From NCBI RefSeq assembly GCF_947507565.1, contig NC_089194.1, positions 682,001 to 746,000 on the forward strand: 64,000 nt of DNA, read 5' to 3'. This DNA comes from Oscarella lobularis. Its lineage: Eukaryota; Porifera; Homoscleromorpha; Homosclerophorida; Oscarellidae. Both the position numbers and the translations under genes were made by a program. Positions within the stretch are counted from its first letter, which is position 1. Every line of letters begins with the position of its first letter. The notes below the pieces were generated by a model, which was not told the origin of the DNA, did no database searches, and saw only the letters and a list, made by a program, of their open reading frames with translations. Below are positions 9,450 through 24,400 of the stretch, piece by piece.

Positions 9450-12400
9450 ATCTTTAAGAAAGTGGCTCCAGAAGAAGAACGGCAGGGATTCGTGAGAGAC
9501 AGTCGCGTGAGTCAGAGAAACAACAGCGTCGACAGTAGCCTAGAATATACTGAAAGTTAAACAAAGCAACTTCATTGACCGCGAGAGCAAAAATTATTAC
9601 AGCAGGAAAAAGTAAATTATTTAAAGAAGCTAATCATATGCTCTTAATAGAAACAAACTGCAAGCGTTTGGTGATTAGGTTTAAAATGATGTCAAAAGGC
9701 GTTCTGAAATGCATGTCATTAGACCATTATGTATTAATTTATCTTCACGTAACCAGTTCTAATTAAATAAGCGTTTTTTTTCTGTTGCTACAGGAAACAT
9801 GCATGCAGAGTTCGTTATTATATTCTGCCACTTGTCTGCATGGTCTACCAACAAACATGCATGGATAACATTGGAGACAAGGAATAAATTTAAAAGCGTT
9901 TATGGGCGTAAAAGGGCCCTTTTCGATCTATCTCGGTACACAGCTGCGAGCTCGGAGCCATGCATACAGCACGATTACTATTTTTTACCAATTAGCGCAT
10001 AAAGGATTAAATCACTGAATTCGCTCCAAACAAATAGAAATACAACATACCTCCTGACACGACGCCCACATCAAAGCGCCGTGAAGCAAAATTCGCATAA
10101 GAGAGCACAACGCAGAAGACAACTCTCGTTCTGGAGCAGAAAATTGTTCTCGGTCACGTGGTTCTCCAAGGATATGGCCTTTGTCCGTTCGAGTTTGCCT
10201 GCAGAGCGTGCTCATCTTTCATGCGGTGTTTTCGTAGAGAAGTCTTAAAACCAAACCTTTCTTTTGCGTCATCCAAATAACCTTCAATTTTTCCTATAAT
10301 TGCGCCGCAGAAGCACTGGCTAGATTCGTCAGCATTTCCACACTACAGAACCGCAAGATGCTACGCTTATTAAGACAACAAAAATCCTTATGATTACATC
10401 ATCGATGAAGTATTTATGGCCTTCGCAACATTCTAGAAAATAACGAGAAAAAGTAGTACTTCTTGGCAAAGTCATCAAATAAGTACGTATAGAACAAACC
10501 CCGCCACTTTGTTCCAATGTCTCCCCTGACTGCTTGAATAACCATTAAAGCGTCATCATCTGGCATAGTGGGCAAAAAAGCATCCTAAATCACAAACAAC
10601 ATTTCTTAAAAGAACAAACGGAGTTTAAAATATACCTTAAATTGAGAAGGATCATTCATCAAGGTAAATAAAGGCCTTATCAAACTGTCGCTCTGATTTG
10701 ACTGAAGAGCCAGCCAGACATGAAACATTACAGCTGTAGCTGTCATTGTTCGCGCATCTTGACCAGGAGCTGCACGAAAAACCTCAGGAGCACATCTGCC
10801 TGCAAGCTCATTACGAATCAACTGCGCTCCTAATGTTTGAGCCCATTCCGGTACGTCAGAAGCTGACATAAAGTACTCTAATAACATATCATAAACCTAT
10901 GAAAATAGTTATACTCATGACGTAGCACACAACTGGCAATGCAATCTTACTTCCGTACGGAAGTCATCATCGCTACATCTACGCACTGTTAGCTGGCGGT
11001 GCAAGGCCAAAAGAAGATAAACGGTTTTTGAAGAACGGAATAACGTGGACTCCTATATAACATTGCATATTGCGCGAAAAGTATACAGGAATACTGCGGT
11101 GTATACTTTCAAAGCATTTTCTATAGGAAATCTCTTCTCTTGCAAAATTGATTGAGCGGTAGCTCTCCGAAGAACAAAGTATTCTTTTCCAAAGACCAAA
11201 AAATTATCCGGCAAAGCTTCCTCGCTGTTCTGCTGAAACAAAAGTACAAGAATAATATACCGTACTCTAGCGTATTTATATAGCAACGTACAGTCGAGAA
11301 CTCAGAAACAAGATCATCAAGCCATTCTAGACCTGAGATTCCGCTTATCTGAGTCCAAAAATCTGCACCGCGCCTCCAGGTAAGCTGCTTTAGCAAGAAA
11401 AACAATAGCTGCGAATCCTCTGACTTCTTTAGGAGTGATTCGATCAACGAAAATATGTCTTCGAGGCCAGGCGAGATGGCGTCTTGACCAGGCTGGTCAA
11501 GAAAATTAGTTATTTCTTCAGCAACAAAAACCAAGCAGCTTCGTGTCGCTGCAACGGCGTTTAAATACTGAAGACTGTTATGATCTTCTTTAAGATTCTC
11601 CTTTGCAAAAGAAAGTTGCTTTTCGACGAGAGCAGATTTCCGACTTTCAGAGTTCAGAGCAAGAATTGCGCGAAAGATAGAGTCCTAGAGGAAGTCCCGA
11701 AAAAATGATAAAAATGAAGAGACTAATATCTACCTCAACACACTGGATATAGATTACTCCAAAATCAATGGAATCTTTCTGAAAAACATGCCCATAAGAG
11801 TGCTCCAACACATCCTCACGAATACGCTCAAAATACTTTTTCACATACGCTTTAGCTTTATCGTTGCTAAAACAGAGATTACAATCATTGGGATCCAAAG
11901 GACAAACCTAAGCTTAGCAAACCTGTGCTTTAGAACTAGCTGTAAGAAGAAAGTCTTAACGCTGGGCGTAGGCTCTACGGCATTAAGGCGCAAATGTGGA
12001 GACGAATTTAGAGCTCGACACGACGATCCTTGAGGTCTTTGAGTAACGAAGTCCATTAGCAAGCAAACTAAATCGGGTTCAGGATGCTCCGACGAATTTT
12101 CGCTAAACGTGTAAACTGCCACTATCTCCATGAAAAATGACATCAAGCAATGGCATAAAGCAATAAAACGCGAACAATGTTTCCTAGCAGACAAATTTTA
12201 TAACGTGTACATTTGCAAAGTTTCGCTACTTACGACAGCTGAGAAGAGACCGCAAGCTGAAAATCGCTGCTGAGTTCACTCTCGCAAAGAGGACAGTTAG
12301 CGCTGTGCAGGTTCAATTTAGCGATCCTTTCGGGGTCCATCCACTGCCTGATGCAGGAGAGGCAATAAACATGCCGACATGGCAATTTGACCGGATCTCT

Positions 12401-15400
12401 CCATGGCTCATGACAAATGGCGCATTCCTTTCCCGAAGAACTATAGAAACACGTAAAGCCAGAAGTACACAATCGATTACAGTTCGTCCTAATTACCCAA
12501 TTGTTTTTTCCGACAACTCATTGCAAGTTTCATTAATAAACTTCACAATCAGCGTCATTGTTTTAAATGACTTAAAGTCGGGTTCATCGTCAAAGATCTA
12601 ACAAAACTACCATAATATATACTTAGCATGAAACAGCTCAACCTACTGAAGCCAGTTTTTCACCGGCTATCCTTAAAAACTTGCTTTCTCCAAAGTCAGT
12701 GAAACTAGTGTGCTCATAAAACAACCAAACAGCTAGAATTTTTGTCCACAAAAACCTAAGTGAGACAAAAAGGTTATTTTAGCGTCAATCAGAGTTAAAA
12801 GCAACCGAGCCGTGCGTCGCAAAGATGCTCGCCGAGAAAGAGAGGTTTCCTTTTCGAGCAAGGCGAGACAAGCTTCTACGTGAGGCTTTCCCTTTCGCAC
12901 TTTCTGAAGCCATTCAAGTTTATGTCGCTTGCCGCTGACATGGGAAAGCGAAGACTGAAGCCTCTTTAAAAACTCAGTAAGGGCAATCAAGTCTAACGTC
13001 TATAAACACAAAATACAACGCAGTTTTATAAACCTGTATGAGAAATACCATTTCAGAGTGCCCTTGAAATTGATCGTCCGAAAGCGAATCCAAGAATCCG
13101 TCATCTAACTGAACTAGAGCTACAAAATTGGACAAGCGAGATTTGATGAAGTCATGTGCGACATGAACAGCCGAGACAGTCAGCTTTTCAAAAACAATGT
13201 CTTTTTCACCGGTTAGAGGATCAACTCCAACGTTGGGATCAGCAGCTATTTCTTTAAAACCTGCGATTATCGCAGAGGAAACAAGCTAAAATTATTAGTT
13301 TTTTAAACTCAGAGAACGACTTTTATTGACACATACATTAAAATCTCTTTTTCCTCTTGGCTTGTATACCATATGTACGTAGTCATGAAGATATCTCTCA
13401 GCTAATTCATTATCTTCTGCAGCTTTTTCAGCATAATCTATGACTTTTCCCAATTTCGATTTCTCCACCAGCTCATGAAGATGGTCAATAGTTAGAGTTC
13501 CCCTCTCGTCTACAATATACAAGTAAGTACAGCAGCAGCGTTCCACTGCCCGTATGAGACATACCTGCCACCAATCGTGCCGTTACTGCATACTCGTTAA
13601 TTTGATCTTTTACTAAACTTGAAAAAGGAAACTGAGCGTTAAAAATGTGACCTTGAAATCCCGATCCTTTGACTACAACTCGCTGTTGAAACTGTCGTTC
13701 TCGAGACGTCAAGAAGCCATCGTAAGTTGCCAATTGGGGGCACAAAAGAAAGACGTCAGTCCAGAACTTTGTCCGCCAGTTGGTTGTCCCGTCCACCGCT
13801 TCTTTGAGCAAACTTAAATTTGAGTCGACGGAAAGAAACGCAATAACTTCGGCAAAAAGGGGCGTTGCAACAGTTAAAACTTTAAGCCAAAGAGAATTCC
13901 GGAACGTTCCACCTGCTTGCAAGCTGCTTTGACAAAGAGCTTCAAAGTTAACCCAATCTTGACCGCAATTTGGAGACTCTTGCTCTCTTGCGATAATAAG
14001 ATCAATTACAGTCCTCTCAAGTCCCTCGAAAAAACCTGGAACTACGCCAGGAGAACCTTCTTTGTCGGGAAGAAGTTGAAGAAGAAGGCCCAGTCGCTTG
14101 CTAGCAGAGTCAGCAGGAGCATTAAACGGATCGTCTAGACGACTTGTAGCGGCATGAACACAAGAACGAAAGAGATGCCAGGAACTGATAACAGGATCAG
14201 GCATAAGCCTGTAGCCGTGTTCAAAATCCGCCTCTCGCTCAGTTCGCTCAGCGCCAAGGAGGGTGCTCATTCTCTTTCCTTGTACAGCAGTAACAGACAA
14301 CTTCCTGAGGTGCTTGGCAGGCATCAAGTCGTCAATGTGAACTTGGGTCCAGGCGCCGCCGTGAAATCCTCTGAAGCACTCTCGGACAACACGAGAAAGA
14401 TGGACAATGAAAACAACGTGCTTGCTAAGTCGGATTTTGACGTTCTTGAAAGCGTTTCTTTTCTCCTCTTGAACCAAGTAACGAGCACAAGCTGCCAATT
14501 CGCCCTGCACGTCTTCAGATTCAACGAAGACCAAGAGAACACGAAAGTTGACTTGTCCTGACGATTTATAAAAACGTCTAATGCAAGAACGAAACTGCTT
14601 TTCAGTGTCAAACTGTTGCAATGAAATAAAATCTGTCAACATTTCTATAGCTTGTGCAACCTCTGAAACACTTTCACGAGACAGGAACCTCGAATGAGTC
14701 GTCACCTGAGTGAGAGAATCTTCGTCTATGTGAGCAAATTTTGACCTCAGATAATCTGCGAGAGAAGAATGACATTGTTGTTCAAAGTAACCGCTCCACA
14801 AGTCGAACGCCTCTGCCTTCAAGCGAGACACTGGGAGACGAATAACCGCATCGGGCGCCGCCGATTGCAGGAGTACTTGTTTCGCTTCTTTAAGAACACG
14901 TCCCTCCCAAAGAGAACTATCGCTGGTCCTCTTTTGTGTCTCTAATAATCGACAAACTCGTAAAATAATAGTGGCTGGCGCTTCCGGATGATAACCAATG
15001 AAAACATCACTTGGTGTGAACAAACTTTGAGAATTCTGGCTCTGACTGTAGACGAATGGCTTCCGTACTCCAGCGAAAGCTTCGGCCCACTTTTCTAGCG
15101 CCTTAAGAACAATCTCCTCTCTTTTGCACAATATTGAAGATATGCTGAGACAGTGCTTTTCCATGCGGTTAATTAGTGGCGTTGGAAATTTGTTATATAC
15201 AGCATCTCTATCTGCAATGAGAATAAGGCGAAAATTTAGGTGGACGAGACACTTCACACGATGACTTCCTAGTCCAAGATCCACAAAACGAAGACCTCCA
15301 TGATTTACGTAGTATTGATTAAGAGCGTCATAAAGGCTTTCGTACGTCTTGTCCAGATTAAGAAGAACCACTGTTTTGCCAGTTGCCATGCAGACTTTGA

Positions 15401-18400
15401 CTCGGTTGATGTTTCGACACACTTGGGTGTACTCCTGATCCTTCGGAAAACTGCTGCCAAACAATATAACTGCATCATCTTCAGGACCTAAAATGTGCTC
15501 TTGAAAAATAGTCAAAGCTGCATAATTTTCCGTCAGCAGTAACAGATACCGACTCTCGCATTCAAAAATTCCACCCCCACGTAAGTTCTCCTGTATAAGA
15601 CTCGAAGGGCTGTTTTCGATTTCATCTGTAGGATTGTCTTCTTCAAGTATGCCACCAATGTGCCGAAGAAAAATATCAACGCAATCAACTCCTTCTAATC
15701 CACCGAAGTTGCGGCTTACAGCATGTACCATCTGACCACGTGTAGGCTCTCTTCCTATCCTTTTGCAAAGAGAGACGACCATCTTAACAAGACTAAACAG
15801 ACGCGAAAAGTTCAATTTTTACATCAATAACGACGGACGGGACGTACCTGTAGAAGTCTCGCAGACCAAAAAAGTCTTTTTTGCAATCAGCCGCGCAAAT
15901 CTCTAAATAGGCCTTGGCCATTCCTGGTATAAGCCTATCCAAAGAAAGGACCACATCATCCGTTTCGCATATTCCCCGAGCACTGACAACAAGTTCTTCA
16001 CTGGTTGGGGTCCCTCTTTGCACGAAAATCCCTCTATTCATCTTCGCTGGATCAAGAGCCCAGTTCGAAATTCCGACAAACGCCACACGATTGGAGTTGC
16101 CAAAATCAGGGACATGATCCTCATCAAAATCCGCTCCTACTGAGCCATCATCAAGCAACGGATGAAGAGCTTTCAGAGGAAGGCGAGGAGAGTCTTCTGC
16201 CAATCCAACTTCATCCAAAACAACACAAGCCACAAACCGGTTGCAATCGCTTTCCTTCTGCATTTTCTGGCATTGGTCAAATGATCCAATAATTCCTTCC
16301 GCAGTCGAAAGAGGGCTGCATTGGTAAGAGACCATGTGAAGCTGCTTGAAGAGCTTGAACAACGGGCTAGTGGACATTTCACCGGTCATTGCTGTCTTCA
16401 GGACATCCTTTGCAAGAGACTTCGAACTGCCAGGCTTTCCCACCAGAAACAGGGGAATTCTTAAATCTATACACACCACCATCATGAAAACGTTTTCTTT
16501 AAGAGCATGATTGCGACCAATATTTGGAGGAAGCTTCAACTCGTTCAAAAAAACAGATTGGCAGTAGTCGATTTCGTTTTGGAGCTGCCTCCAACTCTCT
16601 ATTACTTGGCAAGGATTCCTAAACAACTTGCTTATCTGTCTCAGGTAGTCTTCACGGCTTCTAAGTCTTACATAATAATTCACTCCCAAAGCTAAAACCA
16701 GTGACCGAGTAAGTGAATTAAAAGCGGTGTGAAATCTTCTATCGTCTTCTTCGTACTGTTTCTGCATTGAATTTTCCAGCACGGCATGAAGCCTATAGAA
16801 CCAAACCATCACGGTCATTGTCCTTTCCACATCTCTCAAACTTACAAAGCTGCATTCGTCATTGCAAGAACGCATATAGTTTTGCGAAGCAGTAATAACA
16901 TCAGCAATAACATCAATAAGTGAGTTCAAGTCTGAACACGAAGCCTTAAAATTTGAGGCAAATCTTTGCACAATCAAGAGTATATACTTCCTCTCTGCCG
17001 CAGGTTTTAGCTTTCCAAAATCCCAAAGAAGAGCTTTCAAACTTTCAGGAAGAGAGTGAACCCTGTAGACCAAGTGCCGTAAAGGAATATTTCCGAGGCG
17101 ATCGTGCGTGCTTCCTGTTCCAACATGATATCCCAAACCAGCGGAGTCCAATTTCTTGATCATTTCTTCAGTGTGCTTTCTGTATGGGTTGCAAGCAGCT
17201 ATTACATGAAGTGTTGAACCAAGGCCGTATATTTTTCGCCCGTTGACCCGCTTGTCACACATTATTTCTTTGATTAATCCAACTGCCTCTGTGGTATTTG
17301 CCTCATCGAAAAACAAGACTGTTTCGATTCCCAGTTCATCGTTTTTCTTTGCTCTTTCCTCTGCCTTTTCAACGGATCGCACTATCTCTTTTCGCGTAAT
17401 GCCACCGTGTACTCTTACTAAGAGCATGTCCTTTGTTTTTGGACTTCTATGTTCACCTGAGAAGCTAGCCAGATCCGAAGCACTAGTGTTCGATGACGAA
17501 TTTTGACCTTGCAATTCCGAACTCAATCTTTCGCTTGAGCGCGGGCTGAAAGATTGATTCACTAGCGGCATTTCGTCAATCTCGTCTAGTGCTTCGATCT
17601 CGCCTGTACTCTCGCTGTGGAATACGTCTTCCATTGCCTCGATTCGGTCTTCGTCATTCACGTCTTCGCTTGCTTCTCTTTCGCTTGATTGTGGTTTGAA
17701 AGGAGAACTCACCAGTGGCATTTCCTCAATTTTAAATAAACTCTCGCTGTGGATTTCCATGAAATCGCTGCTTGCTTCTTCGCTAGCTGCACTTTCTTCT
17801 ATATCGTAATCTTCGTCTTCTCCGTCTACGCATTCTACTTCTTCTATCTTTTCGTGAACTCCTTCAGATGCTATCGCTTTTGCCTCAGCGACGCCGTTTT
17901 TCTCCGTTTGGCGCGAAGTGTCTCCTAACGAGCAAAGATATTTGATCAACCGGGTTTTTCCGCACCCGGTTTCTCCCATGATTACTACAGGAATTCCACA
18001 TCTAAATCGCATTTCAATGGCTAGCATCTTGATAACGTTGTCAAGCGTAAGTTCGTATGTTGGATCAGGATCGTTGACGTTTTCTATTCCCATAACCTGG
18101 CACAGTAGTTCAATTTTTTTGGCTTTCTTCAAATGCTCGCCGTCTTCCTGCAAACGAAATCCTTGAGTATATAGAGCTGTGCTAAGATTACGAGACATAA
18201 CTCGTTCTCCTTCATCCTTAGTTTCGGGATTAATTAGCCATCCAGCTCTAGTAACTTGAAAACCAACAAAAGTGACAGAATGCCTGTCTTTGTTGAAAAA
18301 AATGTAGGGATGAAGCGTTTCCTCCCATCTTCTACGCCTCTCATACTGAAGTAGGTCCCCCGGATTAATTACAGACTTAATAGAAGGAGTAGAAAAGTCC

Positions 18401-21400
18401 CGTGACATTTTGATGGCAAGTTTCATTACAAAATTTTTGAAGCCTGGCAGATCATCGCCGTAAGCCTCCGGCCGACAGAAATCATTTTCTTCACAAACTT
18501 TTAGTTGGTAACTCAAAAACTTTACAAAATGGTCGACTACTGCCCAAGATGGGTCGGACTGATCAGGGATGCTCTCAATAAGAGTTTTAAGACAATGAAG
18601 AACATTTCCCTCAATGAGATTTGGATCAAAAGTAAATAAAGTGAGATCTTCTCGTTTGCTGAATCGAGAAAGATACTGAAAAGCACGTTGAAAGTGGGAA
18701 TTCGTCAATTGACTACACACTAGTCTGCTTCTTTCTCCAGATTCAAGAACTTCTAACGGAGTACGGCACAACGTTGCTGGTAAAACGTACTGAAAGAGAA
18801 CACGCTTCGGCCGGTCGATAGAAGACTTTTTCAGCAAATTATCTTGAACATCAGGCCAGGTTAATTCGAGGACGCACATGTCTACTGGTCTTCGGTGCCA
18901 CACGCGCCCTTTTGAATCAGTTAAACATCCAAGAAAAAGTAGATTAAACAAAAAGTCTTCAATTCCGTGTATGACGGAAGGAGAGATGTCTAAGTGAATC
19001 AGTCTTGAAAGGGCTAGTCCAGGATGAGGATAGGCCGTTTCCAAAATTTCAAATATTCCGTCAACATCAACAGATGGCTCATGAAGGGGCAAAATAATTT
19101 TTGTTATAGGGTGTTTGTCAACTGAAGCGAGGGACTTTATGCTTAACGCTTCCTTGTTATTACGCAAAAGAGAAAGTCTCTGCTCCATGCCAGCAACAGC
19201 AAGACTTTTGCCAACACCTGATCGAAGGGAATAAATTACCCTAACGCAAGATTTTTCCTCATCCAACTCTTCCGCCGCTGGAGTCCATTTCGTATGAGTT
19301 CGGGCAGGCGATTTCAAATTTTTTGCTTTTTCAGGACCAAGCTGGAACTGTTGAAGAAGGTATCCTTTCACATGTTCGTACGACGGACAAGGAAGTGGAT
19401 GTCTTCTGTAGCGATCAAAAGCTGAGACTAAATAGTTTTCACAACAAGATACTATTACAAGCTGATACCGCTGTTCACCACGAGACGCAGCCTCTCGATT
19501 AAGTTCAAAGAGTTGATCAACGGCATTTCTGCAAACTTCGTAGGAGAGACGATCTACGGCAGCTAAGCAGAATATGTGGTGAAACGGATCTTTTAAAGCT
19601 CGTCGCCAAAATATAACAACATCCTCATCAGTTGTGCCAGCAGAACAAAGCAGCACCTCGTGAGAAAGAGGCAGCTCACTGTTCATGTATAGACGCACAA
19701 CAGTCCAGTAAAGTTCTGCTTCGGAAACAACAACAAGATTTGGCTCTCCAATAGTAAAATGATCAGTAGGAAACGACCTGCGTGGTCGTTTTCCGTACGT
19801 TTTTGATAGGCGCAAAAGTACCTTGCCGAGACAGTTCAGTGAAAGATAGTCTTCATTATCAACATTGAAAACCGGTGAGTCGTCCTCCTTAAGTGATAAA
19901 GGAGCCTCTTTAAATTCCGATGAATGAGAGGTCATGGTGGTCTCCGAAAGGTCGTAATTTTCCATGCCAGGAAGAGACGCGAGATCAACTTCTGAGAAAG
20001 AGTCTTCATCGTACCCGGAAAAAGAAATAGAACGATTCGTATCTCGCATCCGTCGCGGAGCTAACACTTCTTTCATCGCTGATTTAATGTTACCTTCTTG
20101 AACACTTGGCTTGATGCAAGCAAGCAAACTATAGATTGAAATGTCCAAGTCTTCATTAGGCGCACTTTTGGCCAGTTTCCCCAAACGCTCCGACAATTTA
20201 AGCAATTGAACAGTTGTAAAATAGTTCAGATAGTAGTATTTAGAACGTAAAACCGTCATTCTCTCCCGCGACTCCTCTAAATCCTTCTCCATTGCTTTTT
20301 CTTCTTCATCAAGTGATTGTTTAAGATCTCTGAATCTGACTAAAACCTTTTCTTCTGAGTCACTTTCGCCATTCGTGTTAGGTGAAACACAGTCAAAGAC
20401 CTTCTCCTCTCTAGTCAGGTACTTCACGTGTCCAGATTTACATAACTCCACAAAAAGAGAAGTTAGCCTAAGAACCTTTTTAAGAACAGAACTGAAATAC
20501 GTTAGTTCGCTTTGGCGTTCACTGCTGTGACCCGAAATTAGTATAAGCTTGCTTTGAAGGTCCTGCAAGTCACTAAGATAAAGTATTCTCTCATTTGCAC
20601 TTAACGATGCTCTTAACTTTAGTCTCAAACATTCAGCGTCATCCAATGGAACCTCTTTATATGACTGACAACCAATAACATACTGTCCTCGAAAATTGAT
20701 GGATTCGACTTGAGAAAAAGACGATTTTTCAACGGAACCCAGTGACTTTTTAATGACTTTAAAATTTTCAAGATATTTTTCAGAGTCTTTCCACTTCTGA
20801 GGAAACAGTTTATCCTGCTCAAGTCTTGAGAATACTCTTCGGCAGGCAGAAAGGAAATCCTCAAAATTGTCAAATTTCAGTTCAGTTTCCGATTGAGGGC
20901 CAAAAAGGAAAGGAGAAAATCCACCACAGGCAGCACGAAGGCTAGCGAGTTTTGTTGTTTCAAAATCTCCTTCAGCTGTCGTAGCAGCTAACTCAACAAA
21001 TGTTTCCAATTCTTTCCACTCTGCATATAAATACAACGAAAAATGTTAGCACGCTCAGTATACCTAACGCAAAATGTGAGTACCTCCTATTTCTTGTCTC
21101 ACCCACTGAGACAGCGAACGACACTCAGAAAACGTATGCAAACACGTGATCTCATTACTCTTCATCTGAGCCAGAAACTGCTGTGCAGAAGAGAGAGCAC
21201 CACCGATAAAATCCTCTGCCAAAGGTCTTTGAGCATGTTTGGAAGAATCCTATAGATTTCCATGAACAAAAGGAATTAAGCACAATAAATACGGCAAACA
21301 TACCAGTTCACAAATTTTCGAAACACTTGAGAGAAGAGGAACTTCAAGTACTTCACATAGGCGTTTGACTGCCCTGGCAGCTTCTATTGCGCCGCAAAGC

Positions 21401-24400
21401 TTTCGGTAAAAGAGAATCTGCTGACATCTGGCGTCCAACCACAGTTCATCCTGTGTTCCGTGTAAAGGCACTTGACAAAAAATTCTCAACTCATTTTTTA
21501 GCTTCAGTTCATTATTGAAGACGTCTCCGTCAATAAAATATTGCCTTACAGAAGCAGCAGTGATGCTGCCATTTCTTAGACGTTCACTCACGCCTTTCCA
21601 ACATTCAATAACAGGAGTTACTAGAAGTCCCATTGTCTCTTGCTCAGAGGAAAGACTAGGAAGTTCGGGCACGCTGTCTCCTCGGTTAGCTGCAACACCT
21701 TTTAGATGTGAACGAAAAAGTCGGAGAAATAGCCTGCTTTTCTTTAGGTTGTACAAAGAAGTGACTAAATCTTCAGTTTCATCGGAAAGACGGAAATGCA
21801 CGACTTTCAAAGTGGCCCCGCTTCTTGAAACTACCTTGCTGATCTGAGAATCCTGCAAGTCATCACCACAAAGTCTTTTAAGCCCGTCAATAAACTCTAG
21901 AAAAAACAGCGGTAAAAAGAAATTACCACTTCCTTGGTTCGTCCAGAATACCTGAATTTAAATTCATGTTCTGGCATTGAATGACGAGGTCAGAAATTTC
22001 ACGCCTCTTCAGTTCTAGAGCCTCTAATTCTTGAAGGCGATCTTCTACAGCTCGTGACACCGTTTTTGTTTCGTTCTTTCCCAGAAAGTCTTTTGAAATA
22101 CTTTCGCACAGATCGAAAAACTTCCTCTTTTCTTTAGCAACAAGACGAATGTCTGAAACTGTTACTTCACCGAAAATGACTTTATCCGCGCATTCGACCA
22201 ACACTTTTCTAGCTATAACGATTGTCTGACATAGCTTCTTGTCTTCGCTAAGACGCGCTTCTAAAACACAGAAGCAGATCCACATATAAAAAAACGGATG
22301 CCCCTTTTTCCGCAGTACCTGAAAGTCTAAGACAAGAAATCCAAAGTGACCAGTGGCTAAAAAAACTGCGCAGCCACTGTTCAGAAGGAGAACTTAGTTT
22401 TGGTGCTTCTTTATCTACAATCTGTCTAAGCATCGCTCGCGCAAGTGTCCAGTTTTTTTCACTGCTCTCGAAAAGGCGAATAATGCTGCTATCAGCAAAG
22501 CCCCCTTTCTCCTACGTGTTCATTATTGCTAAAGAGTAAGAATGACTGGATTATCACATATCTTACGCAAGTTAAAGCTTCCAAAGCTTCTTCAAGAAAG
22601 CTCTTTAAAAAGCAACTTAGTTTATGATGTAGCGGAATGTCTTCGCCGACGCTGAGGACTGCGTCTAGTTTTATTAAGTTGTCTAAGTCCTGGGCATGCA
22701 AAGTCAAAGGTTATGTTACAGAAAATACATAATATTTACCCCAGACCTGCCGCTGCCTTAGGTGAACATTAAAGTCAGAAATAAGACAATCTGTCCAAAG
22801 ATCGTACAGGTCAGGACACAAGATGTTGGCCTTTAGAATAACTGCTGCGCGAAGCTGCCAATAAAGCAACCTGAGTGCCTAGCCAGAATTAGTTACCGCC
22901 ACTAACCTTTACGTCCGCAACAAAAGACTCTTTCTGTTCTTCAAACAACTTCTTCCACGTAACCGAAATAATCCAATCAGAGGCAACATGAGAAATATGC
23001 TCAATACGATGTCGCAGCTCCTCGCCATCACGGAAGAGCTGAAGTCCACTCAAAAGTCGAAAATACTCAATCACAAGGTCTAATAAAGTTTCAAAAAGGC
23101 CTTCACAAACATCCTTTCGTTGCCAAAGAGTCAAGCAAAGGTGCGTCAAAGCTTCAAGACCATCTTTTAAAAATAGAGAACTTTCTTCTGGAGTAAAATT
23201 CCTAAATTGCGTAGTAATGAATACTAAAACTGAGACAGTGAAAATATACTTGTGCGAGCTTGAAAGCCTTTTTCTTAATGCAAGAAGAATTTCTCTGATG
23301 TGAGTAATCTAAGTAAACAGAAAGGTTATAGGGCTTTAGCACAGGAAGCAAAAAGAACAAACAAAACACTAACTGGTTCCATGTCTCGCGTTCCACTTCC
23401 ACGTCCGAGAACGTGCTTAGTCTTATTAACCAGCACAACAAGAATTTCATACGGCTGAGAATCGTCAACCCAAAATACCAAGTATTTCAGTGGGCAGACA
23501 AAAAGAATTGTTCTTATGAAAACTCTGTCCAAGGCTAAAAGAGGAATTATCAACATCTTGAAATCGTCGTCAAAGCAAATTCGATCACTAAACGTAACAG
23601 CTTAAACAAAGAGCCGCAAGAATTCAAAGCTTACGTTTTCTTGATTTCCTTCGCAAATAACTCTGCGTATTTCCAAACGTCTTTTGGTATAAAATACCAT
23701 TCCATTTTTGTCCAATCGGAAAAACGCACAAAGCCGTAGGGCAAGATCGACTCTGTTAGCAAATGAATTAATGGCATTGCAATCAGCCAGTTAGTAAAAT
23801 TCGACTTTGAGCTGGCACGTTTCAGAAGTACGTCGAAAATCAAAGAAATCGCCAATATTACCTCCCTAAAAGGTTAATAATAGCGTAAAATATTTCAGAA
23901 AATGCTGTAAGACCTCTTGTCTTCGAAGTTTTGACATATTACGTCATAGGAAGCACAGGATGCGTTTTTCACATCCGGATATAAGTTCAAAGAAACAGCA
24001 AGAGCCTCAAAGTCACCGACGTCGAGCTGATCTTGAATTTTATAGTGAAAAATTAAAACAGCTATTGCAAGTGATGACACTGCTTTATCTGCCGTCGCAT
24101 CAAAGCTGGTAGAACTTTCTTTTTTAAGGTGATCAATTTTTGGTTTCACGATATCCGCAAGAACCTATAAAAAAAAGAAGATTGATGGGCACCTGCTCCG
24201 TTTTAGTAAAAAAATCACATTTTACCTTTTCTATGGTGACTCCTTTACGCTTGCTTTTTCGAGAATCTCCTACGGTACAGACGCTCTCAAGCTGAGTAAC
24301 TACGTCGTAAAACTGATAAAGAGCGTCTCTGGCTAGCATTTTAACGCTGCCGGTAGGAGAAAAGCCCGTCCAATTTGGAATCATGGCTTTTATAGCCAAG

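Noticed and set aside
14154-14561. 135-residue plus-strand frame
   Set aside because: It is antisense to the linker exon of gene A, whose frame aligns with gene B.
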